In this document: positions 10,620 through 20,395 of the stretch, in pieces | Layout: every line of letters starts with the position of its first letter | How positions within the stretch are numbered: position 1 is the stretch's first letter | Assembly: GCF_019393635.1 (NCBI RefSeq) | Contig: NC_057861.1 | Coordinates: forward strand, 76,453,327-76,517,326 | DNA from: Dromiciops gliroides | Taxonomy: Eukaryota > Chordata > Mammalia > Microbiotheria > Microbiotheriidae | Length of the DNA stretch: 64,000 bases | Reading direction: 5' to 3' | Made by a program: the position numbers and the translations under genes | Notes under the pieces: model-generated | Database searches by the model: none | Seen by the model: the letters and a program-made list of their open reading frames with translations, nothing else | Told to the model about the DNA's origin: nothing

Positions 10620-11240
10620 TGATGTAGGAGGCAAAAAGTGGTTAATAGAAAAACCTAAGACCTAAGCTCTAATACAGATATTAGCTCCAAAAGGGAGTCA
10701 GATCCCAGTTAATGGATAACTTAGGTTCTCGTACCCATAGTGATCAACATCCATAACGGACCAGAGTGGGTCAGGTCAAAATAACAATAAAGGAAAAAGA
10801 CAACCTATAGAAATTCTAATGAAAAATGATCATATTTTGAAATTAGTCATGGGAATCAGAAAGAGACATGTGCAGAAAAGGCCAAATTTGTCCCCAGATT
10901 CACCTTTTGACGTGTAAACCCCCAAAACACACTTCCACTGAAAAAGGTACCCGCCTCAGGGGTTGGCTTAGGACCCCAGGAACTCCAAATCAGGATAAGC
11001 CCTCCCCTGAAACACCTCTAGGTAGAGAATATTATAATGAGACCAATAATCAATTTATCCATACTATAAATATAACTGTCTTTCCTTTCCTTATTTGAGA
11101 GATACCTTTCCACTATTCTGGTTCTCTCCTTGTGGTCACCCACAGTATTGCAATAAAAGTTGGGAAACTGAGTCACTGAGTCTTGTAATTCTTTTGGGAT
11201 GACTCACAATCAATTTGACCCTAAATTCTATCCCACATCA
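10620..11240 (+). mobile_element. Solo LTR of an endogenous retrovirus (gamma/ERV1-like)
   Basis: A 621-base segment begins TGATGT and ends ACATCA, a perfect 6-base terminal inverted repeat. It is flanked by the 4-base duplication ACAG (10616-10619 and 11241-11244) and interrupts an otherwise continuous L2 reading. Inside are a TATA-like AT-rich stretch near 11025-11035 and a poly(A) signal AATAAA at 11152-11157, giving a plus orientation. No internal viral region is present, so this is an LTR-LTR recombination remnant. The clean ends suggest it is much younger than the L2. The 4-base duplication fits gammaretrovirus-like elements, but the family is an inference. Confidence 0.8.
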
Positions 11241-11844
11241 ACAGCACCACTCTCTCCCAGTTCTCCCCATCTGATGGCTCCTTCTCAGCCTCTTGCTGCA
11301 TCTTTATCCAGGGGACTCCCGCTAACCATGGGTGTTCCAAAGGGTCCTGTCCGCTGTCCTCTTCTCTTCTCCCTCTATACTATCTTGCTAGATCTCATCA
11401 GCTTCCATGGATTCAATTATTGTCTCTGTGCTGATGGTTCTCAGATCTAGTTATCCAGCTCTAACCTCGCTGGCCTCCGGGCTGCCATTTGTCCAACTGC
11501 CATCTCCCACTGAGCATCCCATGGACATCTTAAACTCAACATGCTCAAAACTGAACTCATTCTCTTTCTCCCCAACTACCCTGTTACTGTCCTGGTCATC
11601 CATGCCCCAAACCTCCAAGCTCAAAACCTCATCAAATCCTCGATCTTTCTTCACTTCTCCCCTCCCCACTTTTCAATCCGTTGCCACGGCCTGTCCTCTG
11701 ACATCGTCACCCTTCTACTACAGGTCCTCATCACCTTGTGCCTGGGCTACACGTGTCTCCCCACTCCAGGACATCCTCTCCTCAGCTGCCAAAGTGATCT
11801 TCCCCAAACTCGAGTCTGACCATGACACTTTCCTATCTGATTAA

Positions 11845-12066
11845 TGATAGTATATTTATATGGTCCTTACCATGTACCAGGCACTGTGCTAAGCACAAAA
11901 AACCCTGAGAGGTAGGTGCTATTATTATCCCCATTTTGCAGATGAGGAAACAGGCAAACAGTAGTTAAGTGACTTGCCCAGGATCACACAGCTAGTAAAT
12001 GTCTGAGGCTGGATTTGCAGTCAGGTCTTCCTGACTCTAGGCCTTGGTGCTCTGTCTACTGTGCCA
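11845..12066 (-). mobile_element. MIR SINE
   Basis: Antisense, nearly complete: 'gtaccaggcactgtgctaag', 'ccattttgcagatgaggaaa', 'tagttaagtgacttgcccag', with the head end at ~12066. It is inserted in the L2. Confidence 0.8.
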
Positions 12067-12161
12067 CTTCAATAAACTCCAGTGGCTCCCTGTCATCTGC
12101 AGGATCAAATATAAAAGTTCTTAATAACCTCATCCTCCTGCACACATATCTGTCCAGTTTT

Positions 12162-12325
12162 CTTTTTCTTTTTTTTTTATTTATTTGTAGGGCAATGAGG
12201 GTTAAATGACTTGCCCAGGGTCACACAGCTAGTAAGTGTCAAGTGTCCGAGGCCAGATCTGAACTCAGGTCCTCCTGGATCCAGGGCCAGTACTTTATCT
12301 ACTGGGACACCTAGCTGCGTGCCCC
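12162..12325 (-). mobile_element. Short CORE-SINE
   Basis: Antisense copy with core 'gttaaatgacttgcccaggg' and head end 'acctagctgcgtgccccc'. A C-rich run follows it at 12323-12350. Confidence 0.85.
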
Positions 12326-12762
12326 CTCCCCCCCACCCCACCCCCCACCGTTTTCTTACATATTAGACCACACCCCATCATGTGCCCTGGGATCCAGTGA
12401 CACTGGCCTCATTACCATTTCTTGAACAAGATGGCTCCATCTCCTGATTCAGGGTATTTTCACTGGCTATTTCCAATACATGGAATGTTTTCCTCCATCT
12501 CTCCCTCCTGGTTTCCCTGGCTTTCCATTAAGTCTCAACCCTTCCTAATTCTACTGCCTTCTCTGTGTTGTTTATTTCCCACTTAACCCATGCATATCTT
12601 ATTTGTACCAGTTGTTTGCATCTGATCTCTCCCATTTGATTGTGAGCTCCTTGAGGGCAGGGACGGGTTGTTGTTTTTTTTAACCTTTCTGTATATCCCC
12701 AGTGCTTAGCACAGTACCTGGTGAAACTTAATAAATATTTGTTGACTGACCAACTGATTAGA

Positions 12763-12880
12763 ATCAGTCCGACCTCAGACACTAGACACTTACTAGCTGT
12801 GTGACTCTGGACAATTCACTTAACCCCAACTGCCTCACCAAAAAAGAAAGAAAGAAAGAAAGAAAGAACAAAGAAAAGAA
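12763..12880 (+). mobile_element. 5'-truncated CORE-SINE with AAAG-repeat tail
   Basis: The sequence starts at 'gtccgacctcagacactaga', so the SINE head is missing. The A-tail has become a short (AAAG)n microsatellite (12842-12868). Confidence 0.8.
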
Positions 12881-13560
12881 AAATAACCCCACATTTACAG
12901 GACACAGGTATTCAGCATGCTGGGGCCACACAGTTTATTAAACACAAAACATGAAAGGAAAACAAATGGGCGAAGTTTCTACATGGAACCTTCTGCCTCG
13001 CTATCTTCCAAAATTCCTCTTGTATTCATAGGTCATAGAAAGGGAATAATAAGAAAAGAGAAATCAGGGAAAGCTAGAGGTTCCAAAAATGAAGCCTTCT
13101 GTCTACACCATCTGCTGCTTCCAATAGCTGATAGTCCCTGCTGCTTTGGACCTGTCTCTACTGTGCTCATCTTTACCATCTGTCTTGAAGCGCTATGGAT
13201 TTGGGGAGCACTGGTTTACTGGTTTGGCTGAGAGACCTGGCTCCTCCTCCTCTAGTCCTAGCCATCATCATACTCTTGCTTTTTTTTCTCAGTTAAAATG
13301 TAATTTTAATAAGTTAAAGACATTTTTATGTAATTATATTTTAAAATACAGAAAAGTAAGACTAATCCCTTCCTTGAATCATTTCACTATCTACCCTCCC
13401 ATCACCATCACAACTGAATTCCATTTTCATTCCCCAGTATGGGGGAAAGGGCATTAGATTTGGTCTGACTTTGGAGCTCTGCTCTTTGCTCTCTGGGTAA
13501 TCTTGGGAGACTTACTTCTGCTCAATGGGGTTTCTATTTCCTCATCTGTAAAATGAGGAA
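12881..13560. other. Intergenic, nothing recognised
   Basis: Neither a host exon nor a named repeat is visible, apart from a MIR-like tail phrase ('tttcctcatctgtaaaatga') just before 13560. Confidence 0.4.
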
Positions 13561-13565
13561 GGTTT

Positions 13566-13733
13566 GGGGGCGGCTAGGTGGCGCAGGGGGCGGCTAGGTG
13601 GCGCAGTGGATAAAGCACCGGCCCTGGATTCAGGAGTACCTGAGTTCAAATCTGGCCTCAGACACTTGACACTTACCAGCTGTGTGACCCTGGGCAAGTC
13701 ACTTAATCCCCTTGCCCCGCAAAAAAAAAAAAA
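13566..13733 (+). mobile_element. Short CORE-SINE with duplicated head
   Basis: The first 20-odd bases of the SINE head (GGGGGCGGCTAGGTGGCGCA) occur twice in tandem before the body continues. AAATGAGGAAGG flanks both sides as a target duplication. Confidence 0.9.
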
Positions 13734-14286
13734 AATGAGGAAGGCTGAACTAAGCGACCTCTAAGTCCTTTTCAAGCTCTGAATCCTACAATCTCCATCC
13801 TTACTGATCATGGAGAAAGACTGACTCTTGCCTTCAGCACAGACTCCACACGATGCTCAGGAATATAGCCTCCAAGAGTGTTTTTAGGAGATTAACCTGG
13901 TGGAAATGTCAGCAGTTTCTCAGTGCCTGTAATCTGAAAGCCCTTGTGTGCCTGTCAGCCAAGCCTGACTCTTGCTTTCTTCTCTGCCTGACTGGCTTTC
14001 AAAGAAGTGCTGTAACCCTCCCTGTAACCCAGACCGGGTTAGCATGGCATGTGGAGTGATTGTACATGAAAGGCCCAGGGCCGAGAACCTTCAGATAAAA
14101 GACTGTTTACTCTTTGGGCACTAAGTGCTTACTCCTGCCATGACTTGGGCCCCAAACTAGGTGACCATAGTACTATCTCATTCCCACAATCCATGACCAA
14201 GTCATTTTCTAGAATTGTCAAGATGGTAGTCACATTGGAATGCTCTAGGCTTTAAAGTCGGGCCAAAGTTCTTTCTTTCAAGAATA

Positions 14287-14436
14287 CAGGGGGCAGCTTG
14301 GTGGCACAGTGGATAGAGCACCAGCCCTGGATTCAGGAATACCTGAGTTCAAATCCGGCCTCAGACACTTGACACTTACTAGCTGTGTGACCCTGGGCAA
14401 GTCACTTAACCCCCATTGTCCTGCAAAAAAAAAAAA
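14287..14436 (+). mobile_element. Short CORE-SINE
   Basis: A full sense copy from 'gggggcagcttggtggcaca' to the A-run. GAATAC near each end is a possible target duplication. Confidence 0.9.
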
Positions 14437-14574
14437 TACAGTGAGAATACTGGACAAAATGTTCTAGGTCTTGTACTACTCACCAGCATTTGACTGACAT
14501 GCTTATGATGAAACAAAGGAGCCTTTACATCTTTTCCATATTTGTCAAAGTTATTTTCCTTAAAAATGGAACTT

Positions 14575-14965
14575 GCCATAACTCCTCTGTTCAACAAACT
14601 CTAGTAGCTTCCTATTACCTCTAGGACCAAATACAACCTGCTTTGGCATTTAAACTCTTCACAACATTCCTTTGCAGTCTTATCATACACTCTTCCCCTT
14701 CGTGCACTACTCTTTTGCTTTTGAGGCAGCTGCTACCACCCAACATTCCAATCTCCAAAAGGTATATCTCTTGCCAGCATTTTGTTTTTTTGTTTTGTTT
14801 TAGTGAGGCAATTGGGGTTAAGTGACTTGCCCAGGGCCACACAGCTAGTAAGTGTTAAGTGTCTGAGGCCAGATTTGAACTCAGGCAATTCTGAATCCAG
14901 GGCCGGTGCTTTAACCACTGCGCCATCTAGCTGCCCCTCTTGCCAGCATTTTGTTTAGCACCCTG
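14575..14965 (+). mobile_element. L2 LINE fragment split by a SINE
   Basis: 'ctagtagcttcctattacct' and 'tttggcatttaaactcttca' belong to late L2 ORF2. The antisense SINE at 14787-14936 is bordered by a 20-base target duplication beginning CTCTTGCCAGCATTTTG (14767 and 14936). Confidence 0.75.
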
Positions 14966-15004
14966 GCTGGGAGCCAACCATCCAGGGACCCAATTAAGAG
15001 TTAG

Positions 15005-15232
15005 CATTTGGGGAGTGCTTTAGGGTTTCCAAAGGGCTTTACCTATGCTACCTCATTTGGATCTCATGACAACTTTGTGCTATTATTTTCCCCATTTTAC
15101 AGATGAGGAAACTGAAGCTGGTGGAGGTTAGGTTAAGTGATTTGCCTGTGGTTATGCAGTTGATCGGTGTTTAATTCAGATTTTTCTGGCTCCAAAAACC
15201 AGCATTCAAACTACTGTTCCACTTGGTGGCCA
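15005..15232 (-). mobile_element. MIR SINE
   Basis: Antisense MIR: 'tttccaaagggctttaccta', 'ccattttacagatgaggaaa', degraded core and head to ~15232. Confidence 0.75.
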
Positions 15233-15454
15233 ATTCCCCTCAATGGAAATAGGAAGTCTCTTTAGGGCAAATCAGAGGGAAAAGGAATGACAAACACAAG
15301 TCTTCTATGATAAAGATGGAAGGGGCTTCTCTTCCATTGTAAATACAATCAGGACAGTTCCAGGGAAGGGCAAGAGCATGTAGATCATCCATCCAGTTTA
15401 TCTTTTTCAGATTTATCATCATCGTCTGCAGCATTAACAACAACGCACTGAGGG

Positions 15455-15945
15455 GGGTGGGATTGTTGTTGTTATTGTTGTTGTCTATCCTTCATTCTCA
15501 AAGAGGACTATGACATTGGGAGATGATGTTATGACTTGCAGTGAACTGGATTTAAGTGAGGGAGGGGTATGCAAGGTCACCAACCTCACTCTCTCCAGAC
15601 CCATCTGGGTCCAGTGGCAAGATATATATCAAGACAACTGGAGATGGCCCCAGATATTTTAAGGCAATTGGAGTTCAGTGACTTGCCTAGGGTCACACAG
15701 CTAGTAATTGTTTGAGGTGAGATTCATTTTGTTTTGTTTTTTTAGTGAGGCAATTGGGGTTAAGTGACTTGCCCAGGGTCACACAGCTAGTAAGTGTTAA
15801 GTGTCTGAGGCCGCATTTGAACTCAGGTACTCCTGACTCCAGGGCTCTATCCACTGTGCCACCTAGCTGCCCCCTTGAGGTGAGATTTGAATTCAGATGC
15901 TCTCAACATCAAGGCAAGTGCTCTATTCACTGTGCCACCTAGCTG
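15455..15945 (-). mobile_element. Composite SINE with a LINE-like 3' tail, split by a short SINE
   Basis: Read on the minus strand, a CORE-SINE head and core run into a ~230-base tail ('gccactggacccagatgggt', 'cctccctcacttaaatccag', 'gtcctctttgagaatgaagg') ending in AAC repeats (the GTT run at 15460-15483 on the plus strand). The tail resembles the sequence at 16430-16893, which looks like a LINE 3' end. A short SINE (15724-15874) is nested, with TTGAGGTGAGATT on both sides. Confidence 0.75.
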
Positions 15946-16109
15946 CCTAAGGGAGAAATAATGATCATTCAAATAGATAACAGGAGTTTGAGGTTAAGGA
16001 GTTTGAATTTTCTTTATTGGGCAATAAATAGCTGCTTGAAATTTCTGAATTCAGGACAAGATCATATATCTAAATATAAAGATGATCCTGCAGAATGCTG
16101 TCCCCTGAA

Positions 16110-16230
16110 CTGAAGACAACACACTCATTTTGCAGATGGAGAAACTGAGGCCAAGAAAAGGGGTGGTGACTTGCTCAAGGTCACAAAACCAGCTAGTGGC
16201 AGATTAGAAACTCAGACCTAGGTTTTTGGA
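16110..16230 (-). mobile_element. MIR-like fragment
   Basis: 'ttttgcagatggagaaactg' and 'gtgacttgctcaaggtcaca' are remnants of a MIR/L3-type tail read antisense. Confidence 0.5.
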
Positions 16231-16429
16231 CTCTTGGGCTTCAGTGAAGAGAAAGAGCACCTTATAATCAGAACCAGAGTAAAGGAGGAAAGAATGGGGG
16301 AAGATGGCAAAGGATTTTTGCAATGTAGAGGAGAGAGAAAAGAATTCACTGCAAACAGTTCTATTTTCTTAGTCAATCAGTTCATCAAAGAGGGGCATAT
16401 GGGTGTTCAAGTACTAGCACCTCTGGTGT

Positions 16430-16893
16430 GAGGGCTTGCTGAGCATCTTTCAGGCTGCTCATCCACCTTTGGTGTCCACCTGACATTGAACTCTCACCTG
16501 TGGCTCCAAGAAACTGTAGCATGTGCAGCAGCTACACTCCAGTAAAACCATATCAGCAGTTGGGCTAAATCAGGTTGAGGGTAAACTGAGGGATCTCAAA
16601 TCCATCAATGAGTAGGAGAATGTCTTCCCCAAACATATGAAGATGTCCCCTAGTGGAATAGTCATGAAGGTAGCTGAAATAGGCTCTGTGGAGTTCTTAG
16701 AATTTGGTCAGACATTGAAGGTGTCAAGGTCGTCCACTTCATACTGGGCCATTCCAGTCTTCTTGATTTTTGTCTTGCCACTGAACTTCTATGACTTTGG
16801 AACAGAGAGTGAGGCTGTTGACTTGGTGCAACTCTGCCTCACTTAAACCCAATTCATGCACAAGTCTCAAGTCATTGGTCCTCTTTGAAAACA
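16430..16893 (+). mobile_element. LINE 3' end, probably RTE-like
   Basis: A ~460-base non-coding segment ends in 'ctctgcctcacttaaaccca', 'cattggtcctctttgaaaac' and 'aaaggacaa'. The end matches the tail of the composite SINE at 15455. Assignment to the RTE-like LINE found at 59.6-62.2 kb is inferred, because that copy lacks its own 3' end. Confidence 0.5.
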
Positions 16894-16899
16894 AAGGAC

Positions 16900-17055
16900 A
16901 AGGGGCAGCTAGGTGGCGCAGTGGATAAAGCACTGGCCCTGGATTCGATTCAGGAGGACCTGAGTTCAAATCTGGATTCAGACACTTGACATTTATTAGC
17001 TGTGGGATCCTGGGCAAGTCACTTAACCCTCATTATCCCCCCCCAAAAAAAAAGA
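16900..17055 (+). mobile_element. Short CORE-SINE
   Basis: A full sense copy immediately after the LINE tail, with a mixed A/G-rich tail. Confidence 0.9.
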
Positions 17056-17074
17056 AAAAGAAAAAAGAAAACAA

Positions 17075-17165
17075 AGCAAAAAACAACAAACATTTATTAA
17101 GTACTAGGGTTAAAAAAAGGCAAAAGACTGTTATTATTATTATAATCTGATGAGGGAGACTACAT

Positions 17166-17202
<37 letters not shown>

Positions 17203-18500
17203 CATAAAGCAAGCTACAGACAAGATAAATAAAAAATAATTAACAGAAGGAAGGCACTATAATTTTTTTTTTTTTAGTGAGGCAGTTGGGATTAAGTGAC
17301 TTGCCCAGGGCCACACAGCTAGTAAGTGTTAAGTGTCTGAGGCCGGATTTGAACTCAGGTACTCCTGACTCCAGAGCCGGTGCTCTATCCACTGTGCCAC
17401 CTAGCTGCCCCGGAAGGCACTATAATTAAGAGGGGGTGAGAAAGGTTTTCTGTAGAAGGTGAGATTTTAGTTGGAATTTAAGGGAACTTGGTAGTCAAAA
17501 AGAAGGGGAGAGCCACATAAAATGCTTGGCATCAAGAGATGGAGTGTCTTGTTTGTGGAACAGCCACTGTCACTGGACTGAAGAGTATATTTCAGGAAGG
17601 ATAGACAAGGACTAGGTTATGAGGATTTTGACCACCAAACAGAGCATTTTGTATTTGATCCTGGAGACAAGAGAGTCCCTGAAGATTATTGAATGGGTGG
17701 GTGGGTGGGAACATGGTCAGACTTGTGCTTTAGAAAATCACTTTAGAAGCTGAGTGGAGGATGGATCCAAGTAGGGAAGACTCTTGGGGAAGGTCCACCC
17801 ACCAGCAGGCTGTTGAAACAATCCAGATGTGAAGTGATGGGAACAGCTAGGTGGTGCAGTGGATAGAGGGCCAGGTCTGGAGTCAGGAAGACTCATCTTC
17901 ATGAGTTCAAATCTGGCCTCAGACACTTACTAACAAAAGCCAATAATTGTGTAACCCTGGGTTCAAGTCTGTTTGCCTTGATTTCTTTATTTGTAAAATA
18001 AGCTGGAGAAGGAAATGGTAAGCCACTCCAGTATCTTTGCCAAGAACAACTCTGATGGTAAAGGCTTGCGCCTGAATGGGAGCTGTGTCAGCAGAGAAGG
18101 ACGCACATTCCAGAAATGTTGCAAAGGTGAAATTGACAGGATATAGGGATTGAGAGATAGTGAGGAATCCAGGATGACTCCTTGGTCGTGAGCTTGAGGG
18201 ACTGGGAGGATAGTGTTATCCTAGTAATAAAGAAGGGCGGGGGAGGGGGGGGAGAGGAGTGGAGTGGTTAGGGGGAAAGATGAGTTTCATTTTGAACATG
18301 TTGAATTTAAGATGTCTACTGGACATCCAGTTCGATCCGTCTGAAAGGCACATGGAGAAGTGAAATTGGAGGTCAAAAGAGAGATCGGGGCAGGAAAGGT
18401 AGATTTGAGAATAATCAGCATAGAGATGGTAAATAAATCCACTAAGTCCTTAGTAAAGTAAGAGGCAAGGTTCTCTGCAGACAGACGGAAGAGACACCTG
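17075..18500 (-). mobile_element. L2 LINE, antisense, with nested SINEs
   Basis: The plus strand reads as the complement of L2: 'aacatttattaagtactagg', 'gtttgtggaacagccactgt', 'aatcactttagaagctgagt', 'tccaggatgactccttggtc', 'aacatgttgaatttaagatg'. Nested are an antisense short SINE (17262-17412; duplication GGAAGGCACTATAATT at 17247 and 17413), a long-form sense SINE (17838-18052), and a (CA)n(TA)n tract (17165-17203). Parallel copies lie at 22.2 and 62.2 kb. Confidence 0.8.
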
Positions 18501-19240
18501 CTGTGGGGGACTGTGATGGAGGATCAGCTGGGGAGGAGTACAAAGACTGATTGACTCGCAGCCACGGAAGCTCCAGCTGAGATCAGCTAACTTATTTGCA
18601 GCGGACCAGTCAGCTCGGGTGACACAGTGGGACCAAAGGACCAGAGATTTAGAGGTAGAAGGAGCCTTGGGGCCGTGGAGTCCTCGTTTTAATCGATGAG
18701 GAGTTGCCTTCGGCTCTGTACAGCAGCAGAGGAATAGGAGTGGAAGAGGTCAGTAACGGGGGTGATTCAGGTTTGGGGTCTGGCCAAAGAGTAAGCTGGG
18801 ACAGGTAAGGGGAAAGAGATTCGAAATGAGAGGTCAGGATGAAGGCAGAGCCGAGGTGATGGCCCGTGGCTGGAGGTCACAGGGAGGCACCGGGAGAGAT
18901 GAGGTTGAAGGACACCAGATCCCAACTCCAGCTGGCCGGCTGAAGGGGAGCTTTCTGAAGGCCAGTATATGAAAGCAAATGGTGAGACTAACTAACGTGA
19001 ACAGCAGCCAATGGTCGTTCTGTTCCCCCTTGCATTCTTTGTCTCCAAGCGTCCAACCCACAAGCGCGACCTAGCCTACTCCTCCCCGACCCCGCCCCTT
19101 TCCAGTCCCTCCCTATCCCCTGAGAGGAGTTTGCACCTAAAGCACACAGAGAAGAGGGGGGGCGGACAACAGGGGAAACAAGATTGACAAGCGGGTGTAC
19201 CAACGAGAAACAAGGCAGGGTCTGAAGACACTGCAAGGGA
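18501..19240. other. Spacer upstream of MAF1
   Basis: There is little recognisable content beyond a short L3/MIR-like phrase near 18640-18710. GC content begins to rise toward the MAF1 promoter. Confidence 0.4.
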
Positions 19241-19500
19241 ACTACACCAATATGAGAACGCCCCTACAAGATAGACCAATCAATGGGACGGGCGCACCGG
19301 CTGTAAAAAAAAAAAATTGACGAGCAGGAATAAAAGCCAATAGCTATGAAGGACGTAATGAGCGGCGGAGAACTAAACCAATGGAAACCGGCTAGTTAGC
19401 CCAGGGCGGGGAAGAAGAACCCAATCATCAAGGCAGGATCAATGGTGGGGGCGGGGCCGGGCCTAGCGGGCGCTTGTTGTTCTCGGGGTTGAGGGAGGCG
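19241..19500 (+). promoter_or_regulatory. MAF1 upstream promoter with CCAAT-box cluster
   Basis: Five CCAAT pentamers, all in the plus orientation, start at 19247, 19276, 19337, 19378 and 19421 (spacings 29, 61, 41 and 43). A GC box (GGGGGCGGGGCC) follows near 19447. CCAAT arrays with such spacing are typical NF-Y targets upstream of CpG-island promoters. Confidence 0.6.
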
Positions 19501-19766
19501 GAGGCGGCTTCCCCTGTGTGTCTGTCTCTAGCTGTGTTGCCATAGTCGGGCACTGAAGGCAGCCAGAGCCGGGTCGGCGGTGGGGCCATGTCTCGGAGAT
19601 CGCCCGCGCAGGCGGGCGGGACCCGGAGAAGAAGGTTGTCGCTGCGAAGTTTTCCTCGGATACAACGCGGCCCGAGCGGAGGCCGCAGCGTCGTAGCCCT
19701 CAGGGACTGAAGAGCCTCTCGGACCCCTGGATTTCCTGGTGCCCCGCAGCTGGACGCTTCAGCCAG
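19500..19766 (+). other. MAF1: MAF1 first exon (non-coding), approximate start
   Basis: A GC-rich, CpG-dense leader ends at a plausible donor (CTTCAGCCAG|GTTGGT). The 5' limit is not visible in sequence and 19500 is only an estimate from the CpG peak. The exon carries a short upstream ORF. The coding part begins 1.3 kb downstream. Confidence 0.5.
19588..19710 (+). CDS. Candidate uORF in the MAF1 leader (40 aa)
   Basis: An ATG with a fair context (ggggccATGt) opens 40 codons (MSRRSPAQAGGTRRRRLSLR... to RSVVALRD), ending in TGA before the exon donor. Eleven of 40 residues are arginine. If transcription starts upstream of 19588, this ORF would precede the MAF1 start codon and could limit its translation. 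Whether it is transcribed or translated is unknown. The arginine content may simply reflect GC-rich DNA. Confidence 0.3.
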   Translation: MSRRSPAQAGGTRRRRLSLRSFPRIQRGPSGGRSVVALRD

Positions 19767-19801
19767 GTTGGTGTCGCCGACGTCTCAGTGGCTGTCCCAG
19801 G

Positions 19802-19875
19802 ACTACAGCTCCCAGTAGCCCCCACACCCTCCCTTCTCGCCTTCCAGCGCCGCAATGCCTCATGGGAGTTGTAGT
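19802..19875. promoter_or_regulatory. Inverted pair of ZNF143/THAP11-type motifs
   Basis: ACTACAGCTCCCAGTAG lies on the plus strand (19802-19818) and ACTACAACTCCCATGAGGC on the minus strand (19875-19857). Both match the ACTACAnnTCCCA core bound by ZNF143 (Staf) and THAP11. They sit just inside intron 1, 35-110 bases beyond the exon 1 donor. Confidence 0.7.
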
Positions 19876-19972
19876 TCCAGGGAGGCGGGGCTTGACCTGG
19901 GGGTGTGTCCGGCCTGGGTTCCGGGAGGGGGTGAGCTGGGAGCGGGCTCCCGGGAGCCTCTGGTTCCTTTAG

Positions 19973-20068
19973 GTGCTAGCGTATGGAGCCTCCCTCTCCC
20001 TCTGGGGAGTCGAGGCCGGTACTGTGGAGATCTCCAAGTGCTTTAAGCAACCTGGCGTACCAATCCAG
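19973..20068 (+). other. MAF1: Candidate second non-coding MAF1 exon
   Basis: A good acceptor (ctctggttcctttag) and donor (CAATCCAG|GTAAAG) bracket 96 bases without MAF1 coding similarity. It could be an alternative 5' UTR exon. Only splice-signal quality supports it. Confidence 0.35.
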
Positions 20069-20334
20069 GTAAAGGAGATTCGGCCTTGCTCTCTGGGGGT
20101 GGGGGTGGGGCTGGGGGTGGGGGTGGGATGGAGGCAGCTTGGGTTGGTTGGTGAGAGACTCCCTTGGGTGTGGCTTTGGATTTCCCTTCCTTTGCTCTCT
20201 CTAGGGGCAGCAGGTGTCCAACCCCTCAGGCCCTGCCTTCCCTTCTGCTGGGCCTCAAGAGGCTTGTGGACAGCTTCCCACACTGCCCCCTCCTACATCC
20301 CCTCCAGGCCGAGCAGCACCCTGGGGTAATAGAC

Positions 20335-20340
<6 letters not shown>

Positions 20341-20393
<53 letters not shown>
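20341..20393. repeat. (AC)n microsatellite in MAF1 intron 1
   Basis: About 26 uninterrupted AC units. A G-rich run (GGGGGTGGG units, 20096-20130) lies 200 bases upstream. Confidence 0.95.

Positions 20394-20395
<2 letters not shown>

Larger units (their letters stand above)
10025..12760 (+). mobile_element. L2 LINE, broken by four insertions
   Basis: L2 ORF2 pieces can be read in order: 10030-10340, then 11241-11830 with 'GVPKGPVRCPLLFSLYTILL', 'FHGFNYCLCADGSQI' (the RT motif corresponding to YADD has decayed to CADG) and 'MLKTELILFLP'. The L2 3' end follows ('gagctccttgagggcaggga', 'agtgcttagcacagtacctg', 'taataaatatttgttgactg', 12650-12755). Insertions within it are a SINE (10345-10499), a solo LTR (10620-11240), a MIR (11845-12066) and a SINE (12162-12325). 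Confidence 0.8.

Noticed and set aside
11199-11844. Open frames with GVPKGPVRCPLLFSLYTILL considered as a host gene
   Set aside because: This is the L2 reverse-transcriptase block in a degraded LINE.
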